Shown here one piece after another: positions 1 to 7,051 of a stretch of DNA of 11,512 nt (the stretch's first letter is position 1; each line of letters starts with the position of its first letter). The DNA lies in assembly GCA_030668545.1 (NCBI GenBank), contig DAOUTT010000032.1, positions 1 through 11,512 of the forward strand, written 5' to 3'. The stretch comes from Anaerolineales bacterium. Lineage in GTDB: Bacteria > Chloroflexota > Anaerolineae > Anaerolineales > E44-bin32. The notes beneath the pieces are model-generated. The model was not told the DNA's origin. It ran no database searches and saw nothing but the letters and a program-made list of their open reading frames with translations. The translations under genes and the position numbers were made by a program.

Positions 1-91
1 ATAAATATTAGCTAATCCTATATACGCAGGGAGAAGGGGATCGGTTGCACGCTTTCCGGGGCAAATGAACACTGAGCAGTTAGAAATCGTA

Positions 92-105
92 TAAGGTGTA
101 AGGTG
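92..105. repeat. Tandem 7-base direct repeat (TAAGGTG x2) upstream of the first gene
   Basis: The heptamer TAAGGTG occurs twice back to back, about 100 bases before the first gene's preferred start. The first copy overlaps a TATAAG hexamer at 90-95 that resembles a -10 box, but no convincing -35 lies 16-18 bases upstream. It could be a regulator site or chance. The rest of bases 1-202 shows nothing I can name. Confidence 0.25.
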
Positions 106-202
106 TGACTGCTCTCAATCCTAGACTTCAACCGCTTATGATCGCTGCGCATGAACGCAATCTATGACAATAAACTTTCAGACAATCAGGAAATTGAACC
201 TC

Positions 203-1321
203 ATGAGTCATTCTTTGAAGCGCCAATGGCGACTCCCTTTTCTCCTTATCCTCATTTTCGGAATTCTCGCTCTCGCCAGCTGTCAAATCTCCGACATTGA
301 ACAGTCATCCATCACTCCAACAGTCTTACCCTCTACAATCCCAGCATCCGAGTTCAACACTCTAAGGCTAACCCAAACCGAAATAGACTCCCTCAACAGT
401 TTACAGAAGGTAGATGATCATCCGCTATATGTGATGCAACACCAAGGACCACATCGCGAGACGAGTCTTGCTGCACCAAGAGCGAATGAATTGCAGCGAT
501 CTAATTTCGAGTTTGAAAATCCTACTCCACTGTGGGCATGCTCCCTGTTCACAGCTCTCGCCGATCCGCAAGGCGGGGTATACGGACGCAACTTCGATTG
601 GGAATTCAGCCCTGCCCTCTTACTCTTCACCGATCCTCCTGATGGGTACGCCTCGGTGTCTATGGTGGATCTGGCATATTTCTTTGATGCCCCTGCCGTT
701 ACTCAACTGATGGATCTGGATCTCAACGACCTGGAGCCTTTATTGAACACGCCGTCAATGCCCTTTGATGGGATGAACGAGAAAGGTCTGGTTATAGGCA
801 TGGCTGCCGTTCCAGAATCGCCAACGCCAAGCGACCCGAATAACAAGAGCGTAGGTTCCTTAGGTGTCATCCGCATGATCCTGGACCACGCCACTAGCGT
901 TGAAGACGCGCTCACGATCATGGGAGGCGTTAACATCCTCTGGCATGGCGGGCCACCGCTCCACTATCTTATCGCCGACGCCAGCGGCACATCCGCATTG
1001 GTTGAGTTCGTTGCTGGTGAGATGATCGTTCTCTACAACACAAACCCCTGGCACCAGGCGACGAATTTCCTCCTCAGCAATGCCAGCGGCTCAGCAGATG
1101 GGATCTGTAATCGCTATGATGTAATCACTGAAAGTTTGCAGGATGCGCAAGGAGATTTATCTCTCGGGGAAGCGATGGAACTGCTCGCAGATGTATCGCA
1201 GTCTTCAACTCAGTGGTCCGTCATCTATCAACTTCACACGGTGCAGATCTCTCTCGCCATGGGTCGCCACTATTCAGAGATTCATACCTTCCATCTCGAA
1301 GCCCCTGCCCTGGAAGACTGA
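203..1321 (+). CDS. Putative lipoprotein Ntn hydrolase, choloylglycine hydrolase / linear amide C-N hydrolase-like
   Basis: Probably an N-terminal-nucleophile amidase that cleaves linear amide bonds; the substrate is unknown. From the ATG at 203 the protein has 372 residues. The N-terminus has basic residues, a hydrophobic core and a lipobox (L-A-S-C, Cys27), so it should be exported and lipidated. A linker of about 85 residues precedes the likely nucleophile Cys113. Arg129 and Asp132 follow at +16 and +19, the same spacing as the Cys2/Arg18/Asp21 triad of bile salt hydrolases, within G-R-N-F-D-W. D-G-M-N-E-K-G-L lies near 189-196, and a later H-Y-L-I-A-D-A-S-G segment is also typical. The family's Asn82 equivalent appears to be Ala, so bile-salt activity should not be assumed. 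I prefer 203 over the in-frame ATG at 164 because AGGA at 188-191 precedes it and the signal peptide is then of normal length. Peptidase family C45 or an acid-ceramidase-like enzyme is the main alternative. It is probably cotranscribed with the next gene. Confidence 0.72.
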   Translation: MSHSLKRQWRLPFLLILIFGILALASCQISDIEQSSITPTVLPSTIPASEFNTLRLTQTEIDSLNSLQKVDDHPLYVMQHQGPHRETSLAAPRANELQRSNFEFENPTPLWACSLFTALADPQGGVYGRNFDWEFSPALLLFTDPPDGYASVSMVDLAYFFDAPAVTQLMDLDLNDLEPLLNTPSMPFDGMNEKGLVIGMAAVPESPTPSDPNNKSVGSLGVIRMILDHATSVEDALTIMGGVNILWHGGPPLHYLIADASGTSALVEFVAGEMIVLYNTNPWHQATNFLLSNASGSADGICNRYDVITESLQDAQGDLSLGEAMELLADVSQSSTQWSVIYQLHTVQISLAMGRHYSEIHTFHLEAPALED

Positions 1322-1372
1322 CCGCGCCTTTCTGAATCGTCTGGAGCAGTTTGGAAGATGGTTTAATACACC

Positions 1373-1380
1373 AGGAGGAG
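1373..1380 (+). promoter_or_regulatory. Strong ribosome binding site deciding the next start
   Basis: AGGAGGAG lies just upstream of overlapping GTG (1382) and ATG (1385) codons. The spacing is about 6 bases to the ATG and only 3 to the GTG, which favours the ATG. Confidence 0.7.
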
Positions 1381-1384
1381 AGTG

Positions 1385-2434
1385 ATGTCGAAGGAAATTG
1401 ATTGGGGAGGAATTCTTCACAAAGATCCGACTGGCTGGCTGCTCGAGGAAGATCGGGCGAATCCAGGGGTGCGCTATATGACGTTGCGCGACCTTTACGA
1501 ACTCCCGCAGGATGACTCAGTGTTGGTCAAAGCGGGTCAGGCTGTGATGAAGACTGGACCTGTGCCTGTCATCCTCGACGCTCAAGATCCGGAGGGTTTC
1601 TGGGTTAAAGAAGGACCAGGGTACAACCCGAAATACCGCTCCACTGTATGGTCACTCATCTCCTTGGCGCAGCTTGGAGCTTCACCCGACGACCCCAGGG
1701 TCCGACGAGGGTGTGAGTATTATCTCGAGCACGCAATTTCTAAGGAAGGGGCTTTCACAATGACGGGCTCGCTCTCGGGCTCGATCTATTGTCTCACCGG
1801 AAATCTCATAACCGCTCTAATCGATCTTGGCCTTTGGAGCGATGCACGCCTGGTTGCAACGCTGGGCTGGTTGGTGCGGTCAACGATTGGGCAAGGTTCT
1901 CGACAACAAGACAAGCCGAATTCACCACCTTTCTACCTCAAATCCGGTGTCAGCGGCCCCGTCTTCGAATGCTCTGCTAACAATAGACTCCCCTGTGCCT
2001 GGGGAGGCTTAAGGGTCATGCGCGCCCTGACCCGCATCTCTGAACGTGATCGGACCCCGCAAATAAATCAAGCCATCAAAGTCGGCACTGACTTTTTCTT
2101 CAGCCGCGATCCAGCCGATGCCGATTACCCCATGGGATGGAGTGAGAAACCCAATCGCAGCTGGTGGAAATTCGGCTACCCGATCTTCTACATCTCGGAC
2201 ATGCTTGAGATCCTCGAGGTCCTATCTGCGCTCGGGTTCGCCGCCGACGCGCGCCTCGATAACGCCTTCCAGCTCCTGCTGGATAAACAGGATGACCAGG
2301 GGCGCTGGCCGCTCGAATACACCTACAATGGCAAGACTTGGGTGGACATAGAAGATAAAGGCAAACCGAGCAAATGGGTCACGCTGCGAGCGCTGCGTGT
2401 GATTCGCGCACGAGCTCAAGCAACAAACGGATAG
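1385..2434 (+). CDS. Alpha/alpha toroid protein (squalene cyclase/prenyltransferase fold), family often misnamed 'nitrogen fixation protein NifH'
   Basis: The function is unknown. The 349-residue protein resembles a family I remember from Chloroflexota and archaeal genomes that carries the database label 'nitrogen fixation protein NifH'. It has no P-loop and no Cys/Gly nitrogenase iron protein motifs, so that label is wrong here. Visible family landmarks are D-P-T-G-W-L-L-E near 14-21, C-L-T-G-N at 136-140, C-A-W-G-G-L at 204-209, F-G-Y-P-I-F near 263-268, the QW-like K-Q-D-D-Q-G-R-W at 301-308, and K-G-K-P-S-K-W-V-T-L-R-A-L at 325-337. Repeated helix pairs with Trp and Gly-rich turns suggest the terpenoid cyclase toroid fold. 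There is no D-x-D-D cyclase motif, so squalene-hopene cyclase activity is unlikely. It has no signal peptide and is presumably cytoplasmic. It follows the Ntn hydrolase by 63 bases on the same strand. Its stop lies 32 bases from the end of the convergent gene, with no obvious terminator between them. Confidence 0.75.
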   Translation: MSKEIDWGGILHKDPTGWLLEEDRANPGVRYMTLRDLYELPQDDSVLVKAGQAVMKTGPVPVILDAQDPEGFWVKEGPGYNPKYRSTVWSLISLAQLGASPDDPRVRRGCEYYLEHAISKEGAFTMTGSLSGSIYCLTGNLITALIDLGLWSDARLVATLGWLVRSTIGQGSRQQDKPNSPPFYLKSGVSGPVFECSANNRLPCAWGGLRVMRALTRISERDRTPQINQAIKVGTDFFFSRDPADADYPMGWSEKPNRSWWKFGYPIFYISDMLEILEVLSALGFAADARLDNAFQLLLDKQDDQGRWPLEYTYNGKTWVDIEDKGKPSKWVTLRALRVIRARAQATNG

Positions 2435-2466
2435 TAAACTGGAAACACTTTATTCGTAACCCTGGA

Positions 2467-2949
2467 TTAAGAATCTATCCCCGGGTGGAGGATCACCAGA
2501 GCTTTGTCCTCGGCGAGACTTTCCAAATCCTGTCGACTCGGTGAGGGCGGCAATCCTTCCGCTCGCAACATCATCCCGATCATCCGTGGGTGGCGCACAA
2601 GGCGAACTTCCAGAAATTCCGCGATCCGGACAGGGTCTGTGCAAGTCTCTGCGAACGCATCGAACTCCTTCCGGCCAACCTTTACTCGCACACCCGGATC
2701 AGCCAGGATGTTCTTGTACCAATCAGTTCGGGTACCGAAAGCTGAGCCGACGTAGTACTTTCCTTCGATCTGTTCATATTGCAGCGGGGTTACTCGCAGG
2801 AGCCCGGTTTTCCGTCCCCTGGTGGTCAGTAGAAGAACCAGTTTTCCTATTATTGTTCCGAGTCCCAACGCATAAGCAATTCGCGGCGGCTTGTTAAAGA
2901 ATTTATATAGCTTCCGGGTCCTCGGCCGCGGAGCATCTTTGTCACCCAT
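2467..2949 (-). CDS. Deazaflavin (F420)-dependent nitroreductase / quinone reductase family protein
   Basis: This 160-residue protein has the split beta-barrel signature of the Ddn-like family (DUF385). L-L-T-T-R-G-R-K-T-G at 40-49 is followed by R-V-T-P-L, then Y-Y-V-G-S-A-F-G near 65-72 and D-W-Y-K-N-I-L-A-D-P at 76-85. In this family these segments bind F420 (or a flavin) and shape the active site. Known members transfer hydride from F420H2 to quinones, nitro compounds or other substrates; the substrate here is unknown. Length is normal compared with mycobacterial Ddn (about 150 residues). The chosen ATG at 2949 has AAGGAA about 7 bases upstream on the - strand. It lies about 100 bases downstream of the kinase-like gene on the same strand and may be cotranscribed with it. 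Confidence 0.8.
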   Translation of the reverse strand: MGDKDAPRPRTRKLYKFFNKPPRIAYALGLGTIIGKLVLLLTTRGRKTGLLRVTPLQYEQIEGKYYVGSAFGTRTDWYKNILADPGVRVKVGRKEFDAFAETCTDPVRIAEFLEVRLVRHPRMIGMMLRAEGLPPSPSRQDLESLAEDKALVILHPGIDS

Positions 2950-3050
2950 CTCAGTTCCTTTCAGATATCTCCTCTTTCTCTCTTATCCTACGCTATTCAA
3001 CATCAAAAGGGGAATACTCATAGAAAGAAGGCTACCGCGCTGTGAAATAC

Positions 3051-3623
3051 TCAATGCGATAAGGGTCCATGGCCAGGCTGGATACCGGTAACGAATCGAT
3101 CGGCTTCAATTTGGTTCTTCAACTCAATGATTTCAAGATGTTTGTTTTGGGGCATTTGAAATAACTGCGGGTATTCGCGTCGGCGCCGCTTATAAGTCCG
3201 TAACACCCACCAGACGATCGACTCTGTGTTGAACAACGCCCGGCTCAAGCTCTCGCGGTTACCCGCAAACAGCTCCTCGCGGGTAACAACCCTCCGCAAT
3301 GTCCTCCTGAGGGCTCTCGAGAAAATCGTCCGGAAGGGATAATTCAGCCAGACTAGGTGCGTCGCTCTAGGCCAGATGATGTCGCGCACCTTGCCGTAAT
3401 TACCATCAATAACCCATCGATCCTGTACTGTGACCTCTGCTACCAATGAACGGAATTCCTCTAATGGTCGCATCTGCCAATCGGGAAGCCAGTGGAGCAC
3501 GTCCAATTCAGTGTGCGCTATGGCTAGCTTGTCAGCAAGCTGACTCGCGAAAGTTGTCTTTCCCGAGCAGCTCGTTCCGATGACGACAACGCGTTCCATG
3601 GGTCGAAATGATCTCGGTTCCAT
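3051..3623 (-). CDS. P-loop nucleotide kinase-like protein (adenylate kinase-related / 'topology modulation protein' type)
   Basis: Probably a small ATP-binding kinase of unknown substrate, 190 residues. A Walker A motif, G-T-S-C-S-G-K-T, sits at 16-23 right after the first beta strand. The acceptor-side motif D-V-L-H-W is at 41-45, and W-V-I-D-G-N-Y at 70-76 matches the family often annotated as adenylate kinase-like or DNA topology modulation protein FlaR-related. An arginine-rich lid segment runs at roughly 103-123, and the C-terminal part is basic and helical. An in-frame ATG at residue 9 (3599) would also leave the whole domain intact. Neither start has a clear ribosome binding site, so the start is uncertain. 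It is divergent from the M16C peptidase gene across a 280-base region and upstream of the F420-family gene. True adenylate kinase activity is unlikely, because the rest of the Adk sequence pattern is missing. Confidence 0.72.
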   Translation of the reverse strand: MEPRSFRPMERVVVIGTSCSGKTTFASQLADKLAIAHTELDVLHWLPDWQMRPLEEFRSLVAEVTVQDRWVIDGNYGKVRDIIWPRATHLVWLNYPFRTIFSRALRRTLRRVVTREELFAGNRESLSRALFNTESIVWWVLRTYKRRRREYPQLFQMPQNKHLEIIELKNQIEADRFVTGIQPGHGPLSH

Positions 3624-3694
3624 AAACTAGAATCCCACCCTGCCCATGTCCCTTCCGTAATGAAGAGATGTGCAGGTCTCCCATTGTACCGTCC

Positions 3695-3727
3695 ATACCG
3701 GCTATGCTGTACTTTTACCGCCGGTAT
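3695..3727. repeat. Perfect 8-base inverted repeat in divergent promoter region, possible operator
   Basis: ATACCGGC at 3695-3702 is mirrored by GCCGGTAT at 3720-3727, with a 17-base spacer. It lies between the divergent kinase-like and M16C genes. The arm centres are about 25 bases apart, compatible with a dimeric regulator site, but no regulator gene is nearby. A hairpin in an untranslated leader is the alternative. Confidence 0.35.
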
Positions 3728-3769
3728 CAAGAATCACACTTTGCGAAATATCGCTCGGTCAATGGCCAG

Positions 3770-3797
3770 TTGGTTTTCTGATCAGGTAAGATAGAAT
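3770..3797 (+). promoter_or_regulatory. Possible sigma70-type promoter for the M16C peptidase gene
   Basis: TTGGTT (3770-3775) and TAGAAT (3792-3797) are separated by 16 bases, and the -10 matches consensus at five of six positions. It lies about 105 bases upstream of the start codon. The -35 match is weak, so this is tentative. Confidence 0.35.
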
Positions 3798-3902
3798 TCA
3801 TCCAGCCTTGAATAGCGCAGGGAAGTTAAGTTCAAAGCTAGTCACTCTCTACAGACCAAGCTTCAGATCCTCCCTGCTTATTAACAAAGGAGTCAACCAA
3901 AC

Positions 3903-6830
3903 ATGAGCACATATGGCTTTGATCTCATCGCAACAAGAGAAATCCCGGAATATAAAAGCAAGGTGGATTTTTTTCGGCATGAGAAGACGGGCGCAGAACT
4001 GCTCTCCATTCAAAATAACGACGAGAACAAGTTCTTTGGCATCACTTTCCGCACACCCCCGCCTGACTCCACCGGAGTCGCCCACATCCTCGAACATGCA
4101 GTCCTGGCCGGCTCAGAAAAATATCCATTGAAAGAACCCTTCGTCGAGCTTCTGAAGGGATCCCTGGCCAGCTTTGTCAACGCGATTACCTTCGAAGATA
4201 AAACTACATATCCTGTAGCGAGCCAGAATCTCCAGGATTTCTACAACCTGATTGATGTCTACATCGACGCAGTCTTCCATCCATTGCTGTATGAACGAAT
4301 CTTCGAGCAGGAGGGATGGCACTATGAATTGGAGGATCTCGAGCAACCCCTTCGATATAAGGGAGTGGTCTTCAATGAGATGAAGGGGTCCATAGCAAAC
4401 CCCGACAATGTGCTGTTAAAAGAAATCCTGAAATCGCTCTTCCCTGATACTCCTTATGCGAACGAATCCGGTGGCGTTCCAGAAGCGATCCCGAATCTGA
4501 CCTATGCTCAATTCAAGGCCTTCTTTGACACTAACTATCACCCCAGCAATGCCCGCATCGTTTTCTATGGGGACGATCCACCTGAAGAGCGCCTGCGTCT
4601 GATTCAAGAATATTTAAAGGATTATGGTCCCGCAGCCGAGAATCCGGCCATACCTCTCCAGAAGGCATTTACAAAACCTTCATCCTGCACCATCCCTTAC
4701 GTCGTGAGCGAGACTGATGAGTCCGCAAAAAGCCTGATCACGGTGAGCTGGATGCTCCCCGAGAATAACGATGCCGAACTGGCGATGGCTTACACCCTTC
4801 TCGCCCATGTTCTTATGGGAACGCCTGCATCTCCACTGCGACGAGCGCTCATCGAATCGGGTCTCGGAGAGGAAGTAATCGGGAGCGGGTACGATTACGG
4901 TTTGTTTACGACCCTGCGGCAGTTTTTTTTCACAGCTGGAATGCGCGGCGTACAGACGGAGGACGTAGATAAGATCGAAGATATCATTCTCACCACGCTC
5001 ACAGCTATCGTCGAAAATGGCTTTGATAAAGCGATGGTCGACGCGACTTTGAACACCATCGAATTTCAGCTCCGGGAAAATAATTTCGGCTCTTATCCAC
5101 GCGGTTTGGTTCTGATGGTGCGTGCGCTTACAACATGGCTTCATAACGGCGACCCTTTCGCCTCTCTGGATTTCGCCCCTCCATTGGAAGCGGTAAAACG
5201 CCGTTTGGCCGCGGGTGAACCGATCTTCGAAACGATGGTGCGGCAACACATGGTCGAAAATTCCCACCGCACTACCGTCCACCTGATTCCGGACCCCGGG
5301 CTTCAATCGAGGCAAGAGGAGGCGGAAAAGAACCGCCTCGAAAAAACTCGCTCTTCTTTCTCGGAGGGTGAACTCCAGGGGATTATCGAAAGTACGAATA
5401 AACTTAAAGAATTTCAGGGGACACCCGACAACCCGGAGGCTCTCGCTCTGCTGCCGACACTCAAACACAGTGACCTGGAATCAGAAGAACGCCGGATTCC
5501 TCTGGCCGAATCGGAATTATCCGGGGTTAGGGTTCTCTATCACGATTTACCCACATATGGAATTACCTATCTCGACCTGGGTTTTGATCTGCATGCTCTT
5601 CCTCTTGAGCACCTCCCTTACATCCCGCTGCTCGGGCGAGCTTTCACCGAGATGGGAACAGAAAAAGAGGATTACATCCAACTCGCCCAACACATCGGCC
5701 GCACGACAGGAGGCATCGAGGCAGAGACCTTTACCTCGATGATGCCCAATAAGGATGAGGATGCTGCCTGGTTATTTATACGGGGAAAAGCCACGGCGGA
5801 AAGAACCGACGACCTGCTCTCAATTTTCAAGGATATCCTCGGCGGTGTATGCCTCGACAACCAGGAACGCTTCCGGCAAATTGTCCTTGAAGAGAAAGCG
5901 CAACTGGAAGCAGAGGTCGCCCAACTCGGTCATCAGGTTGTTTATCGCCGTTTACAATCGGGCCTGCATCGTGCCGGCTGGGCTGATGAGCAGATGAACG
6001 GTTTGGAGTACCTTTTCCATATTCGTGAACTCGCCGAGCAGATTGATAATAACTGGTCCGATGTCCTGCAAACACTGGAAACCATCTGGCGCTCCCTTAT
6101 CCACAGGAAGGGCATGATTTGCAATGTCACGATGGACGGGGAACAGTGGCGCACGGTTAAACCAGCGCTAGAAACTTTCCTGGCTGCGATGCCTTCAAGG
6201 GATATTCCCGTGCATAAATGGGCGCCAGAGTTATCAGTAGATAATGAAGGGCTGACCATCCCGGTTAAAGTTAATTACGTTGGAAAGGCAGCCGATATTT
6301 ATCGACTCGGGCATAAGCTGCACGGATCTCACCCTGTCGTTGCAGGTTACCTGATGACGACCTGGCTGTGGGATATGGTCCGCCTGCAAGGTGGTGCCTA
6401 TGGCGCGTTCAGCGTATTAGACAACATCTCAGGTGTCTTTGCCTACCTTTCATACCGCGACCCAAACCTCCTCAAAACGCTGTCGATCTTCGACGAAACG
6501 GGAGATTTTTTGCGAAAACTTCAACTGAGCGACCAGGAGTTAACCAAGAGCATCATTGGCGCAGTCGGCAGGCGAGATCAGTATATGCTGCCCGATGCTA
6601 AAGGCTTCACTTCATTGAAACGATATCTTTCCGGCGTAAGCGATGAATACCGACAGCGGATCCGCAATGAAGTGCTGGCAACGACCGCGGGTGATTTCGC
6701 ATCCTTCGCTGAAGTGTTGGACAGTGTGGCACGCGCAGGACGTGTTGTGGTGCTCGGATCCGAGGATGCAATCAAGGAAACGAATGCCAAGATGGGAGAT
6801 GACTGGGTTCAACTCATTCCCGTTCTGTAA
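3903..6830 (+). CDS. M16C zinc metallopeptidase, presequence protease (PreP/Cym1)-like
   Basis: This 975-residue protein is full length for the PreP/Cym1 branch of pitrilysin-type peptidases, which enclose and degrade short unstructured peptides. The inverted zinc motif H-I-L-E-H is at 61-65, with Glu64 as the catalytic base. The third zinc ligand is probably a Glu in F-N-E-M-K-G (Glu159). Y-H-P-S-N-A-R in the N-terminal half is a conserved family segment. The M16C-associated region should fill the middle, roughly residues 470-720. The C-terminal half carries R-L-Q-G-G-A-Y with Arg827 and Tyr833, six residues apart like the substrate-binding Arg/Tyr pair of human PreP, and then S-Y-R-D-P-N. 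Both halves are intact, so the enzyme should be active. No signal peptide is seen, so it is probably cytoplasmic, with peptide turnover as the likely role. The ATG is supported by AAGGAG at 3887-3892. It appears monocistronic, ending before a hairpin at 6937-6968. Confidence 0.92.
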   Translation: MSTYGFDLIATREIPEYKSKVDFFRHEKTGAELLSIQNNDENKFFGITFRTPPPDSTGVAHILEHAVLAGSEKYPLKEPFVELLKGSLASFVNAITFEDKTTYPVASQNLQDFYNLIDVYIDAVFHPLLYERIFEQEGWHYELEDLEQPLRYKGVVFNEMKGSIANPDNVLLKEILKSLFPDTPYANESGGVPEAIPNLTYAQFKAFFDTNYHPSNARIVFYGDDPPEERLRLIQEYLKDYGPAAENPAIPLQKAFTKPSSCTIPYVVSETDESAKSLITVSWMLPENNDAELAMAYTLLAHVLMGTPASPLRRALIESGLGEEVIGSGYDYGLFTTLRQFFFTAGMRGVQTEDVDKIEDIILTTLTAIVENGFDKAMVDATLNTIEFQLRENNFGSYPRGLVLMVRALTTWLHNGDPFASLDFAPPLEAVKRRLAAGEPIFETMVRQHMVENSHRTTVHLIPDPGLQSRQEEAEKNRLEKTRSSFSEGELQGIIESTNKLKEFQGTPDNPEALALLPTLKHSDLESEERRIPLAESELSGVRVLYHDLPTYGITYLDLGFDLHALPLEHLPYIPLLGRAFTEMGTEKEDYIQLAQHIGRTTGGIEAETFTSMMPNKDEDAAWLFIRGKATAERTDDLLSIFKDILGGVCLDNQERFRQIVLEEKAQLEAEVAQLGHQVVYRRLQSGLHRAGWADEQMNGLEYLFHIRELAEQIDNNWSDVLQTLETIWRSLIHRKGMICNVTMDGEQWRTVKPALETFLAAMPSRDIPVHKWAPELSVDNEGLTIPVKVNYVGKAADIYRLGHKLHGSHPVVAGYLMTTWLWDMVRLQGGAYGAFSVLDNISGVFAYLSYRDPNLLKTLSIFDETGDFLRKLQLSDQELTKSIIGAVGRRDQYMLPDAKGFTSLKRYLSGVSDEYRQRIRNEVLATTAGDFASFAEVLDSVARAGRVVVLGSEDAIKETNAKMGDDWVQLIPVL

Positions 6831-6936
6831 CGAATGGATCACTTTGAAGTGTTCTCCTCCAAATTGAGGATGTGAAAAGAAGGTTTACGCTACCTTGTTC
6901 CGCCCAAAGCTGAATCTCGAGGATCAGTTTTAATCT

Positions 6937-6968
6937 AACCACCCGCAGGTTCAAACCTGCGGGTGGTT
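6937..6968. terminator. Long G+C-rich hairpin between convergent genes, probable terminator
   Basis: A 14-15-base perfect inverted repeat (arms AACCACCCGCAGGTT and its complement) with a 2-4-base loop lies between the M16C gene and the convergent aminotransferase gene. Only a short T run follows on the + strand and none on the - strand. It is therefore not a textbook rho-independent terminator, though its position suits bidirectional termination. It could also be a dispersed palindromic repeat. Confidence 0.55.
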
Positions 6969-7051
6969 TAACGTACGGACATTAAGCGCCGTCTCCACCT
7001 GTGGATCGTGGGGACCAGAAGTTAGGGTGTTGCTGTATTAGCGATGGAGCT

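Noticed and set aside
164..202. 13-residue N-terminal extension of the Ntn hydrolase from the ATG at 164
   Set aside because: No ribosome binding site precedes it, and it would make the lipoprotein signal peptide unusually long. It cannot be fully excluded.
4680..5468. 262-codon open frame on the - strand inside the M16C gene
   Set aside because: It is antisense to a clearly conserved metallopeptidase. The translation is rich in Arg, Cys and His with no recognisable motif, so it is a shadow of the real gene.
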